Positions 42,592 to 55,300 of a stretch of 64,000 nucleotides of DNA are shown here, in pieces. This DNA is from Limnomonas spitsbergensis (lineage: Eukaryota; Chlorophyta; Chlorophyceae; Chlamydomonadales). Position 1 is the stretch's first letter; each line of letters begins with the position of its first letter. A program made the translations under genes and the position numbers. The notes under the pieces are model-generated. The model did not search any database, was not told where the DNA came from, and saw only the letters and a list, made by a program, of their open reading frames with translations. Location of the stretch: assembly GCA_037349105.1 (NCBI GenBank), contig JAYJMM010000039.1:3957001-4021000 (forward strand), written 5' to 3'.

Positions 42592-45500
42592 ATGGGGACA
42601 GTTTGGGAGCGCCTGACCTCCAGCCGGGGGGCCTCCACTGCCGCTCCCACGAACCACGTTCCCACCCCGGGTGACCGAGAGGGCGTGTACCTGTATGCCG
42701 ACTTCACGGAGTGTCTCGAGGGTCACAAGGGGCACGTGTTTGCAGGTGAGAGGCGCGGAGATGGCCACGTAGCAGCGGCGGCGGGAATAGCGCGGTGCGC
42801 GCATGGGGCGCATGGGCAGAGGGGCAAGTGGACCATGCAAAAAGTATGGTCCGTGTTATTTGTATCGTGCAACACCTAAAATCTGCTTAGATTATAGCAT
42901 GTGGCTAGGGGGAGCTGGTGAAGAAAGCGCCATAGGTACCAATATTGGCCGCCCAGCAGCCCTGCAAGGCCGCAACTGAGGTCTGATGCCACAGGGTATG
43001 GCTATGAACGCAGACGATCATGCGCCATACGCATGTGTGTGCATACATCTCTATGTCTTGGCAGCAGAGTGGCAAAGGATTGCAGAGCGCATATCATCTT
43101 GGGCTGCCGAGGGGCTAGGGAGAGCACCACTGTAATCTTGTGATTTCTTTACTAGTCCAGCAGAGTATCGCAATTGATGCATGAGACAAATGCCAGCAAA
43201 CTGTTCAGGCACTAAATTAATAACCGGTAAGACAACAAGCATACACAAATTGTAGAGCATGCTAAAATCAACACTGCACGCACCCTTATTATATTCAGCA
43301 AATATACATGTCCTCTGCACAAATTTTGAATTTCCTCCAAAACTCCTGAGTCCCATGATCAGGCTGTGATTTCTTTGAAACCTGTAATCTGAGAGCTGCT
43401 TTCTGAAAAGCATGAGATCAAAGACCTTGAAAAGTGAAAAAAATTGGAAAAGTTGGAAATTGACAAAATTGAAAATACTGAAATCCCTTCACAGGCATAG
43501 CTCTGGTGGCAGGCCCTATCAGCATTTACAAGAAGGTGGGTCTGGTGCAGTCCGAGTCCCTGGGGTATTACTCTCCTCCCCTCTTTGAACCTGCCCCCCT
43601 CTCCTGAACCTGAAACCTGACATCTCATGCCTGGAAAAAAATTAGGAAAATCCAATATTTGACATGTTCAGATCCGGAAATGCCGCTAGGTCGGTCCCAG
43701 AGTGCACCCATCTGTTTTTCTTTAACATACGCCAAACCACATTTGGGGGGCTGCCGGGCGGCCATCACTGGGCCAATGGGGACCAACCTCCGGCTTTCAG
43801 ATTAAGTAGAGCAGGTCTTGCAGCACATGGCCCCCACGGTCATTGGCCATAATATAGCTTAATTGTAGCTGAAGCTTGTTAAAGGAGACACTGGCAGCCG
43901 TATGTCCCACTTAAGCTGTACTGTCTGCACATGGGTCATGAGTGCCCTACCGGTGTCGGTCGGGAAATGTAAAGATTGCCGTACACTGTTACTGCCACTG
44001 ACATCAATTTATTACTGTTACTGTTGCTTTTACTGTTACTGTTACTGTTGCTTTTACTGTTACTGTTACTGTTACTGTTACTGTTACTGTTACTGTTACT
44101 GTTACTGCTACTGCTACTGCTACTGCTACTGCTACTGCTACTGTACCCTTCCTGTTACTGTACGGTTACTATTACTGTAACTGTTACAGTTACTGTTGCT
44201 TTTACTGTTACTGTTACTATTACTGTTACTGTAACTGTTACAGTTACTGTTACTGTAACTGTTACAGTTACTGTTACTGTATGGTTCCTGTTATGGTTCC
44301 TGTTCCTGTTACTGGTGCCCCACCTTTCTCGAACCAGAGCACGCCCGCGACTCCCACTGCTGCCCTATTCATCCGATGTATTTCTCGCACTTCAGCCGCC
44401 TTTCAGCTACATCAGGGCCTATCGTCGAGGGGAACTGGTGTATTAAGCGCTGCTGCTTGGGCCATAGGCCGGAGGAGGGTCAATGTTTGGTCCCTATCGG
44501 CCCAGTCTTGGCTGCTTGGCTGCCCGCTGAAGACGGTCTGGCACGCACTAATATAAACACTGAATTTGTATGTTCATGCGCAAGAGGACCGCCGCGCCTG
44601 CCCCATCTCCTTGCCCATAAAGCATCTCTGAGCATCATGAACTCGACCAGCTCATGTATTGGGACCGTTAAACCCTTTGTTTACTTCACACCGGAAGTAC
44701 ACTTTCTATCATGGACCCTCTTGATGTTGCTCCTTGCCCATGATGGCTTTATCAGTGTCCATGGACACCCATGGGGGGAGTGTGCCCCTCATCTATCTGT
44801 ACCTGACATGATGTAGATGAAGCGTGTAGCTGAAGATGGTAGCTGAGTGTGCCCCCCATCTATCTGTACCTGGCATGATGTAGATGAAGCTTGTAGCTGA
44901 AGATGGTAGCTGAGTGTGCCCGCCATCTATCTGTACCTGGCATGATGTAGATGAAGCTTGTAGCTGAATATGGTAGCTGAGTGTGCCCCCCATCTTCTTG
45001 CTGTACATGATCTCTTCCGTCAAGTTCATCACGTGGTTGAAATGCAGCTGACATGTGATAAAATATAGTGTGCTGCTGCTGCTGTTGCTTGCCCGTGCTT
45101 GTCTCAAGAGCGTGCTACCCATCTTCTGCCGCAAATGACCCCTGCCGCCAAGATCCTCATTTAGCTTAATTTTAGCTTTAGTGTGATGCAATAAAGTGTG
45201 CTGCTGCTGCTTCCCCGTGCTTTTCCTTAAGTGCCTGCTCCCCATCGTCTTGATGCACATGACCCTGGCCGCCAAGGTCCTGATTTAGCTGAGTTCCTGT
45301 GATTTTGTGTGACCATAATATAAATGAGAAATGCTAATATAAATGATAAATGCCGCTCGAGTGCGGTACAACAAAGTGTGATGCTGCTGTTGCTTGCCTG
45401 GCTTTGACTCAGAGTGTGACCCCCATCTTCTTGCTGCACCTGACATGATGTAGCTGAAGTGTGATACGATAAAGTGTGGCGCTACTGCTGCTACTTGCCC

Positions 45501-46753
45501 ATGCTTTGCCGCAGAGTGTGACCCCATCTTCTCGCTGCACCTGACATCATGTAGCTGAATTGTCACTGAAGTCTGAGACAAAAAAAAGTGTGACGCTGCT
45601 GCTGCTGCTTGCCCATATTTTGACTCGGAGTGTGCCCCCCATCTTCTCGCTGCACCTGACATGATGTAGCTGAAGTGTGATACAACAAGGTGTGACGCTG
45701 CTGCTGCTACTTGCCCATGCTTCGCCACAGAGTGTGACCCCCATCTTCGTAGGGACGCTGCTGGGCTTCGTCCCTGACATAATTTACGGTATGAGTGGGA
45801 GGGATGATGGGGGGGAGGAGGATGACTCTTTCCATCTTTTGAGGTATTTTTTGAAGTGCCATGGCCACACACTTTGGACCCCGACATTATATACGGTATA
45901 AGTGGAGGGAGATGATGAGAGGAGGGCATGATCAGGGGGGGGTGAGGTGGGACGGAAGGGCAGGAGGATGACCCTTTTGAGGTCGTTTTGGAAGTGCCAT
46001 GGCCACACTCCATTGACCCCAACACAATTTACGGGTAAGTGGGAGGGGTGATGAGGGAAGGGACAAAGGGCATGATCAGGGGAGCGATGGCGAGGAAGGG
46101 CAGGAGGGTGATTCATTACAGGGCTTTTCTTGAGTGCCACGGCCACACTCCCTCGTCCCTAGGAGCAATATCGCCATGCATGGCCATCTGCACCTCTCAT
46201 CCTACATGTTCGTCTGCACCTGTCACCTTGCATGGCCATCTGCACCTCTCACTGAACAGGGAGAATCACTCAGTGTCATCAGGAGGCATTGTTTATTTTC
46301 ATGTGCGCCAGACCATGGGGAGCTGCTAGGCATCCGCCACGGAGGAAACATGGACTGAACCTTGACCAGCCTACGAGCCTTGGCACTAGCAGACGGGATT
46401 GCGCAACCAGGCCCTCTCGGCTTAAGGCCGTGACGTAGCTTTATGATAGCTGTGGCGAGCGGAGAGAAACAGCGGGGAGCGCTCGGTGTTATCAGAAGGC
46501 CCTTCCTTCAACTGCTTCTGACCCACACTCACGCTTGCCCTTGAAAATGCAACTGAAATTCAGACTAACTCAGCTTTGTGTCCCCCCCCACCCCTGCTCC
46601 TCTGCTTCCCACGTTTTAGCCAACTGGCGTTGCGATGCAAAGTACAAGCTCTTCACGCAACACATGGCTACCCGGATGGAACTGCAGGCCGCCTCTGAAG
46701 CAGGAGCAGCTGCTGCCAGTCAAGGCAAGCCCGAGACCAAGCAGTGGCGGTAG
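42592..46753 (+). CDS. Unrecognised small membrane-type protein gene, at least 4 exons (one probably missing)
   Basis: Supported exons: 42592-42745 (ATG; MGTVWERLTSSRG ... VYLYADFTECLEGHKGHVFA), 43495-43535 (GIALVAGPISIYKK), 45753-45788 (TLLGFVPDIIY) and 46620-46753 (ANWRCDAKYKLFTQHM ... KQWR stop). Phases agree between exons 1 and 2 and between the last two. An exon of 3n+1 bases must lie between 43536 and 45750, and I could not identify it. The middle exons are hydrophobic, suggesting one or two membrane segments, while the C-terminus is Ala/Gln-rich and soluble. I do not recognise the family. The region before the exon at 45753 and after it is full of decayed copies of that exon's ends. 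Confidence 0.5.
43745..43880 (-). repeat. Dispersed CAGCTACA/GGCCACCGGCC element, inverted copy
   Basis: Minus strand: GCTTCAGCTACAATTAAGCT, ATGGCCAATGACCGTGG, GTGCTGCAAGACCTGCTC, then GGTTGGTCCCCATTGGCCCA and GTGATGGCCGCCCGGCAGCC. A clean full-length copy. Confidence 0.75.
44014..44285 (+). repeat. CTGTTA/CTGCTA hexanucleotide array
   Basis: Runs of ACTGTT and ACTGCT with short inverted words (ACTGTAACTGTTACAGTTACTG repeated near 44170-44270). Open in several frames as poly-Leu or Tyr-Cys repeats; not coding. Confidence 0.9.
44390..44540 (+). repeat. Dispersed CAGCTACA/GGCCACCGGCC element, copy
   Basis: CTTTCAGCTACATCAGGGCC, GGGGAACTGGTGTATTAAGC, TGCTGCTTGGGCCATAGGCC, TTTGGTCCCTATCGGCCCAG. 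Intron of the unrecognised gene. Confidence 0.65.
44770..45745 (+). repeat. About ten tandem units resembling the acceptor region of exon 45753
   Basis: Units of about 65 to 130 bases share GAGTGTGACCCCCATCTTCT, CGCTGCACCTGACATGATGT, AGCTGAAGTGTGATAC and GTGTGACGCTGCTGCTGCT. The real exon is preceded by GAGTGTGACCCCCATCTTCG and TAG, and then reads GGACGCTGCTGGGCTTCG, TCCCTGACATAAT, so the unit seems to be a stretched copy of acceptor plus exon. Confidence 0.75.
45789..46160 (+). pseudogene. Three decayed copies of exon 45753-45788 and its donor
   Basis: TGGACCCCGACATTATATAC plus GGTATAAGTGG (about 45875-45905), TTGACCCCAACACAATTTAC plus GGGTAAGTGGG (about 46012-46042) and a last partial copy near 46145 follow the intact TCCCTGACATAATTTACGGT. 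The spacer (GGAGGATGAC, TTTTGAGGT, GAAGTGCCATGGCCACAC) is repeated with them, about 140 bases per unit. Confidence 0.8.
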
Positions 46754-47125
46754 CAGGGAGCGGCGCCATACTGCAGGTGGAGCCAATGTACTGCAGGCAG
46801 CAGTACTGTCCTGCAGGCGGCAGCTACGTACTACAGATGGAGGCGCTGTCCGGTCACAGCAGGTGGTGCGCTAGGCAGCGGCATTTAATGCAGGCATCAG
46901 AGTTGTACTACAGACAGCGGCAATACACTGCAGACAGCAGCGCTGTACTGCAGGCAGCAACAGTGTACTGCAGACAGCAGGGCTGGAATGCAGGCAGCAG
47001 TACTCTACTACATGCAGCGACGTTGTACTGAAGGGAGCGTCGCTGTACTGCAAGTCGCGGCACAGCATTGCAGATGACGACACTGTTCCGCATGAAGTGG
47101 CGCTGTACTGCAACGTAACGAGTGA
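46740..47125 (+). repeat. About 21-24 bp TACTGCAGGCAGCAG-type minisatellite
   Basis: Loose tandem units of GTACTGCAGGCAGCAGTACT type, some 15 copies. It starts at the end of the last exon of the preceding gene (GCAGTGGCGGTAG), and variants of CAGCGG and GTAC suggest it may derive from that 3' end. Confidence 0.8.
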
Positions 47126-48480
47126 ATGTCCACATCGCACACGATCCTGCCTGGGGCTGGAGTGGGCTGAGAACAGTGGGAGGACTAGAGGAGGAGGTAA
47201 AGAGGAGGTTGGCATGGAGAGGAGCTTGTCCCATGTATGCATGCTAAAAGGAGAGGAGCTTGTCCCCGCAATCCCCTGCATGCTAAAATGCAGCATTTTA
47301 TGATGGCTGGTCCAGGAGATGTGTTCATGCTGGCTTGGGCCTGTCACGGTCGCCTCTAAGAGGAGTACTCCTGGGAGTCTTGGCAGGACATTTCTCGGCG
47401 TTGGGCATTTTTTTACCCATGCGCCCACATCAAATGGATTTTTTCTTCGACTGAAGTATGGGTTCATTCTTTTCACACAGCATGCATGTTTGATAGGAGG
47501 CCCATGAAGGGCACAGGTGTATCATATTCATTTATTGATGGAGCCGGTTTGTGGGGGCCTGTCCCAAGCATCAAAATTTGACGCTCCACTGACGTCCGGG
47601 ATTTGCACACTATTTCTGACCAGCCACACATCATGGCGTATCGCGCGAGAGATGGTGGGATAATTTTGATTATCTTGTTTTCCAGGGCATTTGAAGAAAG
47701 GTGGGATGCTTTTCACCGTCTTTAAACTACTGCTGAGGGGGGGGACCTGAACGAGCCCTCTCCATTTTTTGTCTTGGATTTTTTCAGACTTTTTTGCGTT
47801 TGCTTGCTGAATCAAGTGTTCATGAGCACCCACAGTTTACGCATCAGCCAAATGATTGGCAACTATGCAGAGATGATTAACCCGTAAATAATCCAGAGAG
47901 TTTTGCCGATTTTGCTATTCCGTGGCATTTGAGATGCAAGTCTTAAGCCATCCGTTACCCTGCTGTCCTCCAGACAGTTAAGCGCCCACGCTGCCGAGCC
48001 TTTTGAGCTGGGCCAAGAGGTGTACCCACTTTGAACATGCTAACAAATATATGCCTGTCGCTGCTTTTGCAGGGTGCCTCGGCTCCAGCTGCAGTTTCAC
48101 TTCATTTCGGCCTGCAACTGGCAGGGCCTAGCACTTACCGGTAATACCGGTAATTCATCACTAGTCGATCCACTGGCCCTAGGCAAGTCGTGTCCCTGAT
48201 CGACCCTATTTTTATTGCCTGGCTGTGTCAATGTTTGCTGAGCACAACGAGCAAGACCCGTGAGGCTTCCTCAAGGGAGCGCGTTTACCTCAACACGACT
48301 GCCCTCATAACCGCAGATGATCGGCATAAGATCTCGAAATCCGCCCAATACCGTATCTCGAATGAAACAACAACCCTACAAATATCACGTCAAGATCTGG
48401 AGCTAGTATCGCCTCCCCCCCTCTGTCGACTGGTGGTGTCGACTCGACCTGCAAGATCTCGTTGCCTCTGTCCGGACTGA
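47126..48480. other. Intergenic stretch with LINE tail and dispersed repeat
   Basis: A LINE end module (ACAGTTAAGCGCCCACGCTG, CCGAGCCTTTTGAGCTGGGC, CAAGAGGTGTACC) is at about 47965-48025, and a partial CAGCTACA-family copy at 48068-48190. A minus-strand ORF at 47833-47528 has no recognisable family. The last 200 bases before 48481 are probably the promoter and 5' UTR of the next gene. Confidence 0.5.
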
Positions 48481-49275
48481 ATGATGCTTGAAGATGAAAG
48501 CATCGACAACGGCAGTCAGGACGAGAGCACGCTGCTGTCGCTGCCGCGCTCCGTCATCGGCAATATCATCGAACGGCTCGGCGACGTGGCAGAACAGCTG
48601 ATCGTCGCGACCGTCAGCCCGCTGCTACGCTTAGTCGTCAATGAGGTGACTGCAGCAATTCAAAACGCCACTGCATAGATGTGCTACGATACGTCGGACG
48701 TTGAGGCGCAGCGGTAACGTCGGGATATTCGAAGGGTGTATGTGGGAGGGGTGTCAGTTCAAGAGTCAAAAAGGCAGTGGCAAGGGCTCACCCGCACTGC
48801 TTTTAAGATTTTCCCTGCACGCCAGCAGTGATGCAGCAGTCCACCCTGCATGCCACTATGAAGGAATGGAACAGCACATGTGATGAGCCTGCATGGAGGA
48901 CCCCGCATGCATGCAGCAACCCTCAATCGTTGTGGACTTGTGGTCCAAACAGCTCTGCAGCATACCACCCTGCAAAGGACAGGATCAGCGTAGAGACCCT
49001 GCGTGCATGGAGTAGCGCATGCAAGGAGGACCCTGCATGCATGGCTCATGGAGTAGCACAGCATCATCGCGACATGCATGCAGCACACAGATAGAGGAAG
49101 GTCTATGCGACCTCAAATGACCAGGCCTTTTTGAAAAAACTGAACACGACATGCACAATTGTGCACAGCTGACCCCATCCTTTAGACAGTGCAACCTTCT
49201 GGCACCACATCAAGTCATCAACAGTACATATATATATCACACATGCACCCACCCACACCCGCCCACATGCACACG

Positions 49276-49312
<37 letters not shown>

Positions 49313-52300
49313 CCATGCCTGCGCCCACCCACCTACCCACATGCTCACTTCTCCCCCCCCAACACACACACGCATACCCCCCCCACTCACAAACACTTGT
49401 GTGCTCAGCCATGCTGTTTTGAGGACTACCTACCCTGTCTTGAGTCCCTTGACCTTTCATGTAGCTCCGACCAGCACATACCCCATACAAAAAAACACCT
49501 TCGCCTAAACACACAAATGTGTGCACGCCCACACGTACACATCACCACGCTGTCCCCACGAATGTCTACCTAGCATGAACGGTGAAGTCTCTCAGTCTGC
49601 TGGGCACTGCAGGCCAACTGATCGTTCAGGACCTGCACCTCTAACCCATCCATCCACCCACTCAACCACAAATACACAGCTTCAAGGAATGCCTGGCATA
49701 GTGTCATGTACCTCACACCCACACACAAACACCCATACTCCATGCGCACCCACCCACCCACTCACACCCACCCATACGACCTCACGATGCCCAGGAATGC
49801 CTCCCACACCCCCACACTCACACCCACCCATACCCACCCATACTCACACCCATATTCACACCCACTCACTCACACCCACTTACACCCACCCTCACGGCCT
49901 CACGGCTACCAGGAGTGCCTCCCACGCCTGGAGTCCCTTGACCTGTTAGGCAGCTCGGGCCAGCGCACCTCCCACGCACTGGCATGGCTCTCTACATGCC
50001 CCTCGGTTGGCGACCGGCTGTGCCGTCTAGCTGTGCAGGGAGCGGCCTGCGGCGAGGCGTCGGGTGCGCTGTCGGACAGCGTGCTAGGGTGCCGCCGTCT
50101 GGGCTTACTGCACACGCTCCAGATCCAGACCTGGAAGAAACTCAACGGTGACACGTGAGACAAGGGAGGTGTGCTGGAATGCTGGGACCCCCCTGTTTGC
50201 GGTAGCGCCCCTCAGCTACACTTCAGCTACATCACGGCCCACGGCCATTGGGGCCTGGTGAAGTAAGCCTTGCTGCCCGGGCGTACCCGCCTGGGGTCAC
50301 TATCTCGGCGCATGGGGTCACAGTACACGCTGTATATGCAGATATTGACGACACTCAACGGGGACGGGTGAGGTGGAGAAGCGTAGCCGGAGTGTAGCTG
50401 AAGTGAGGCTGAAGTATGGCTGTTGTGTAGATGAAATGTGGTTGATGTGTGGTTGGAGTGTAGCTGATGTTTAGCTGAAGTGTAGACGCAGCGTATCTGG
50501 AGTGTAGCTGAAATTAGCCAGGGGGGGCAGGTGCGAGCGAGGGAAGCAGCTGGGATGTGCATGGTCATCTCCATGTGTGGTTCTGGTTGCTTTACTGCTG
50601 GTTGACCCTGTTGCACTGGGCAGCCCTACCGTACCGGTTATAAAACATGGAAGCAGCTGGGATGTGCATGGTCATCTCCATGTGTGGTTCTGGTTGCCTT
50701 ACTGCTGGTTGACCCTGTTGCACTGGGCAGCCCTACCGTATCGGTTATAAAACATGGAAGCAGCTGGGATGTGCATGGTCATTTCCATGTGTGGTTCTGG
50801 TTGCTTTACTGCTGGTTGACCCTGTTGCACTGGGCAGCCCTACCGTACCGGTTATAAAACATGGAAGCAGCTGGGATGTGCATGGTCATCTCCATGTGTC
50901 TGTCCCTGAGTTATTTTGTCAGACACCGGTCACTCAAGGTTTTGCCATGTGGCCGTTACACTAATCCACTACCTGCCTGCCTGCCTGCCTGCTTCCTCTC
51001 ACTGTAGGCTGTCGGCCTTGTAAGTCGACTGCCGTACCCTGCCGTAACCTCCCCTGCCCTAACGTACCCTGTCGTACCCTGCTCTACCCTGCCCTGCCCT
51101 GCTGTACCCTGCCCTACCCTGCCGTGCCCTACCCTGCTCTGCCGTACCCTGCCTTGCCCTGCCATGCCTTACCTTACCTTATCCTGCCCTGCTGCCTTGC
51201 GGCTTTCACACCCTGCCTGCCTGTACACTCCCTCCTGCTGCAAGCTGTCGACCCTGCTGGTCCAATACCCTGCCCTGCCCTGTCCTGCCCTACCCTACCC
51301 TGCCCTACCCTGCCCTGACCTTCCCTACCCTACCCTATCCTGCCCTGCTGCCTGGTGGCTGTCACACCCTGTCTGTCTGTAGTCTGCACTTACCCTCTTG
51401 CTGCAGGCTGTCGGCCCTGCTGGTCCACTGTCACAATCTCCAGTCCTTGGAGTTCAATGACTGCCAGGTGGGTTTGGCACTGCTAAGCTAAGGAGGGCAC
51501 GGGGCCTTGTCAGGTTATCAGGACACACTGGGAAGCAGGCAGGGCAAGTCAGCAGTATTTTCTAGTGTTTTCAGTGTTTCAGTTTTTCAGCTACGTCTCA
51601 GCTAAAACCCTGCCTACGTCCAGCAAGCCCTGACGTTTAAGCTGCCGGCCGGTTTAGGTCTGGCCCCTATCGGCCCAGTGGTGGCCGCCCGGCAAGCCTC
51701 CAAAGCTGGTCTTTTATGTGCACTTCAAGAGTTGATTATGCAAGGCGTTACGGCATCATGGCTGTCTATACTGGCAGGCATACCTGGCAGCTCGCACCCC
51801 ACTGCTCCATCCTCTGAATTGTGCGCCTGGATGCCAAAATGCTAACGGCGTCCAGGATGGGACCTTTTGAACCCTAAGACCTTCACCCTAATCCCTAAAT
51901 TATTAAAAACCCTGAATTATTCACCCTAGACCCTGCACCCTTTTATCCTGAACTCTAAACCCTACTCGTTTCCATCAGTCCATGCCGCATCGCCAGTTCT
52001 TCCACTGCCCGAGTCCTTCTTGATGCTCACACCTTGGTAACTAAGAAGTGAACTACAGCCTTAAACCTTTCACCTTCAACCTTAATCCCTGTACCCTAAA
52101 CCCTGCTGCCTCCCGCGCCAGGTGGGCGATGACGGCCTGGGCACCATCGCTGCACTGTGTCCGGGCCTGCTCCACCTCAACTGCAGCCACTGCAGGAAGG
52201 TGACGGACGGCGGAGTGTCCAAGATCGCTTTGGGATGCAAGAAGCTCAAGGTGCGTCCACGCAGTTGGGTGTAGCTGCATGAAGCTCGGTGGCAGCTGCA

Positions 52301-55300
52301 TGAAGCTGAATAGCAGCTGTATGAAGCTGGGTGGCAGCTGCAGGAGGTGATCTAAGACGGAGTGTCCAAGATCGCTTTGGGATGCAAGAAGCTCAAGGTG
52401 CGTCCGCGCAGTTGGGTGTAGCTGCATGAAGCTGGGTGGCAGCTGCATGAAGCTGAATAGCAGCTTTATGAAGCTGGGAGGCAGCTGCATGAAGCTGAAT
52501 AGCAGCTGTATGAAGCTGGGTGGCAGCTGCAGGAGATGACCGACGACGGAGTGTCCAACTTCGCTTTGGGATGCAAGAAGCTCAAGGTGTGTCCGCGCAG
52601 TTGGGTGTAGCTGCATGAAGCTGGGTGACAGCTGCAGGAAGGTGATGGACGACGGAATGTCAAAGATCGCTTTGGGATGCAAGAAGCTCAAGGTGCGTCC
52701 GCGCAGTTGGGTGTAGCTGCATGAAGCTGGGTGGCAGCTGCAGGAAGGTGATGGACGACGGAGTGTCAAAGATCGCTTTGGGATGCAAGAAGCTCATGGT
52801 GCGTCCGCGCAGTTGGGTGTAGCTGCATGAAGCTGGGTGGCAGCTGCATGAAGCTGAGCGGCAACTGCTGGAAGGTGACCGACAACGGAGTGTCCAAGAT
52901 CGCTTTGGGATGCAAGAAGCTCAAGGTGCGTCCGCGCAGTTGGGTGTAGCTGCATGACGCTGGGTGGCAGCTGCATGCAGCTAAGCAGTAGCTGCATGAA
53001 GCTGGGTGGCAGCTGCAGGAAGGTGACAGGCGACAGTGTGTTGAAGATCGCTTTGGGCTGCATGAATCTGAAGGTGTATCCACGCAGTTGGGTGGCAGCT
53101 GCATGAAGCTGGGTGGCAGCTGCAGGAAGGTGACTGGCGACAGTGTGTTCAAGATCGCGTTGGGCTGCATGAACCCTAAGGTGCATCCACGCAGATGGGT
53201 GGTGGCTGCATGAAGCTGGGTGGCATCAATTATAACCCTTGAACCCTAAACATACCTTCTGAACCCCGCAGGGCATCGTGCTAGACGGGTGTGTGCAGTG
53301 CACCTCGCAGTCTATTGCCATGCTGGCAACCTCCTGTCCGGATCTGGAGGCAGTGTCCGTTGCAAAGTGAGAAAGCCAGGGATGGTTAAGGCCATCCGTA
53401 CCCATCCATAGTTCCATACCCATCCATACCCATCCATACTATCCGTACCCATCCATACCCATCCATACCCATCCTCTCCCGGCCACCTTCTGCCGGGATC
53501 TGGATGCAGATTCCGTTGCCAAGTGAAGGGACCAGTTCAATTTCATGCCACACATGCCACATCCCCACATGTCCCGTCCTCTACTGACCGCCTTCATTCT
53601 TAATCTGGACGCGGTGTCTGTAGCCACATGTGTGGGACGGGGTTGTTTTATACCAACTGTACCGGCGTACCCTGTTGGCCACCTTGTGTTCAGATCTGGA
53701 TACGGTGTCTATTGAGAAATGAGCATGCTAGACTTTTTGAGGGAGGGAACTGGACCACGTGTGGGCTCCTGTAAGGCATCAACCACTGTTGACACACCCT
53801 CCAATGGGCGCTGACAGCCGCCCCTGGGTTGACAAAAACACACCATCATGGCCCCTTATCACCAGGTGCTTCCGCATGGGGAACGCAGCTGTGGCCGCGC
53901 TGGGCCCGCATCCCAACTGGGGCTCGCTGCAGCATCCGAATCAGCATCCGAATCAGCAACGGCAGCATCCCACTGCCTCCGCGCTGCTGCTGCCTCCTAG
54001 GATTCCGTTGCGATCTGTTTGCCTCACGATCTGCCATCGTGTCTCGGTTCTGGAGCCGCTGGCGGACCTGACCACGTTGGAGAGCATGGACCTGACAGGC
54101 TGTGTGCAGGTGGGCGTGGAGGGGGGGGCCTTTCAGCTACAAATCGGCTTGAGATTTAGCTACATTTGGGGTACCTGTCAGCTACCTATCAGCTACAATT
54201 TGGCTTAAGTCTGGCTATATAAGCCTTGCCTACGGTTGTAGGGGACCTGGTGCAGCAAACCCTGATGCTTGGGTGGTCTGGTGCACGCATCTATGTACAC
54301 TGGGGGGAAGAGGGGAGTTGGGGGGGGGGGGGGGGGGGGGGAGGAGGGGAGTGTAAAAAGGGGGGAAGAGGGGGGACGGGAGTGGGAAGAGAGGAGAAGG
54401 GGGGGAGGAGGGGAGGACGGGAATGGGAAAGAGGGGGAGTAGGGTAGTGGGGAAAGTGGGGGGAAAGGGGAGGACGTGAAGGGGCACTACATCCCTGACC
54501 CTCTCTGCCCCTCCCTTGCTCCCCAGCTTTCGGATGCCCAGCTGTTGAGAGCTGTCACTGGATCTGCCCGGGGCATACACACCCTGCGGCTTAACAACTG
54601 CATGCAGCTCTCAGGACAGGTGCGCGGTATCCCACCCCTACCTGTACTGCACGCTGCGTACTGCATGACACGGTGGCCATGGCACAGGCATGCCCACCCC
54701 TACCCACTGTACTGCACACTGCGTACTGCATGACACGGTGGCCATGGCGCAGGCATGCCCATCCCTACCCACTGTACTGCACGCTGCGTACTGCATGACA
54801 CGGTGGCCATGGCGCAGGCATGCCCACCCCTACCCACTGTACTGCAAGCTGCGTACTGCATGACACGGGTGCCATGGCGCAGGCATGCCCACCCCTACCC
54901 ACTGTACTGCACGCTGCGTACTGCATGACACGGTGGCCATGGCGCAGGCATGACCACCCCTACCCACTGCACTGCACGCTGCGTACTGTATGACATGGTG
55001 GCCATGGCGCAGGCATGCCCACCCCTACCCACTGTACTGCACGCTGCGTACTGCATGACACGGTGGCCATGGCGCAGGCATGCCCACCCCTACCCACTGT
55101 ACTGCACGCTGCGTACTGCACGTCATTGTGGCCATGACACAAGCATGCCCATCCCTACCCACTATACTGCACGCTGCGTACTGCACATCATTGTGGCAAT
55201 GGTGCAGGCATGCCCACCCCTACCCACTGCACTGCACGCTGCGTACTGCATGACACGGTGGCCATGGCGCAGGCATGACCACCCCTACCCACTGCACTGC

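Noticed and set aside
46258..46330. Extra exon of the 42592 gene (after CTGAACAG)
   Set aside because: No good donor keeps the frame, whereas exon 45753-45788 joins 46620 directly in phase.
52053..53186. Minus-strand ORFs of 130-240 codons
   Set aside because: Antisense reading of seven copies of an exon end of the F-box/LRR gene.
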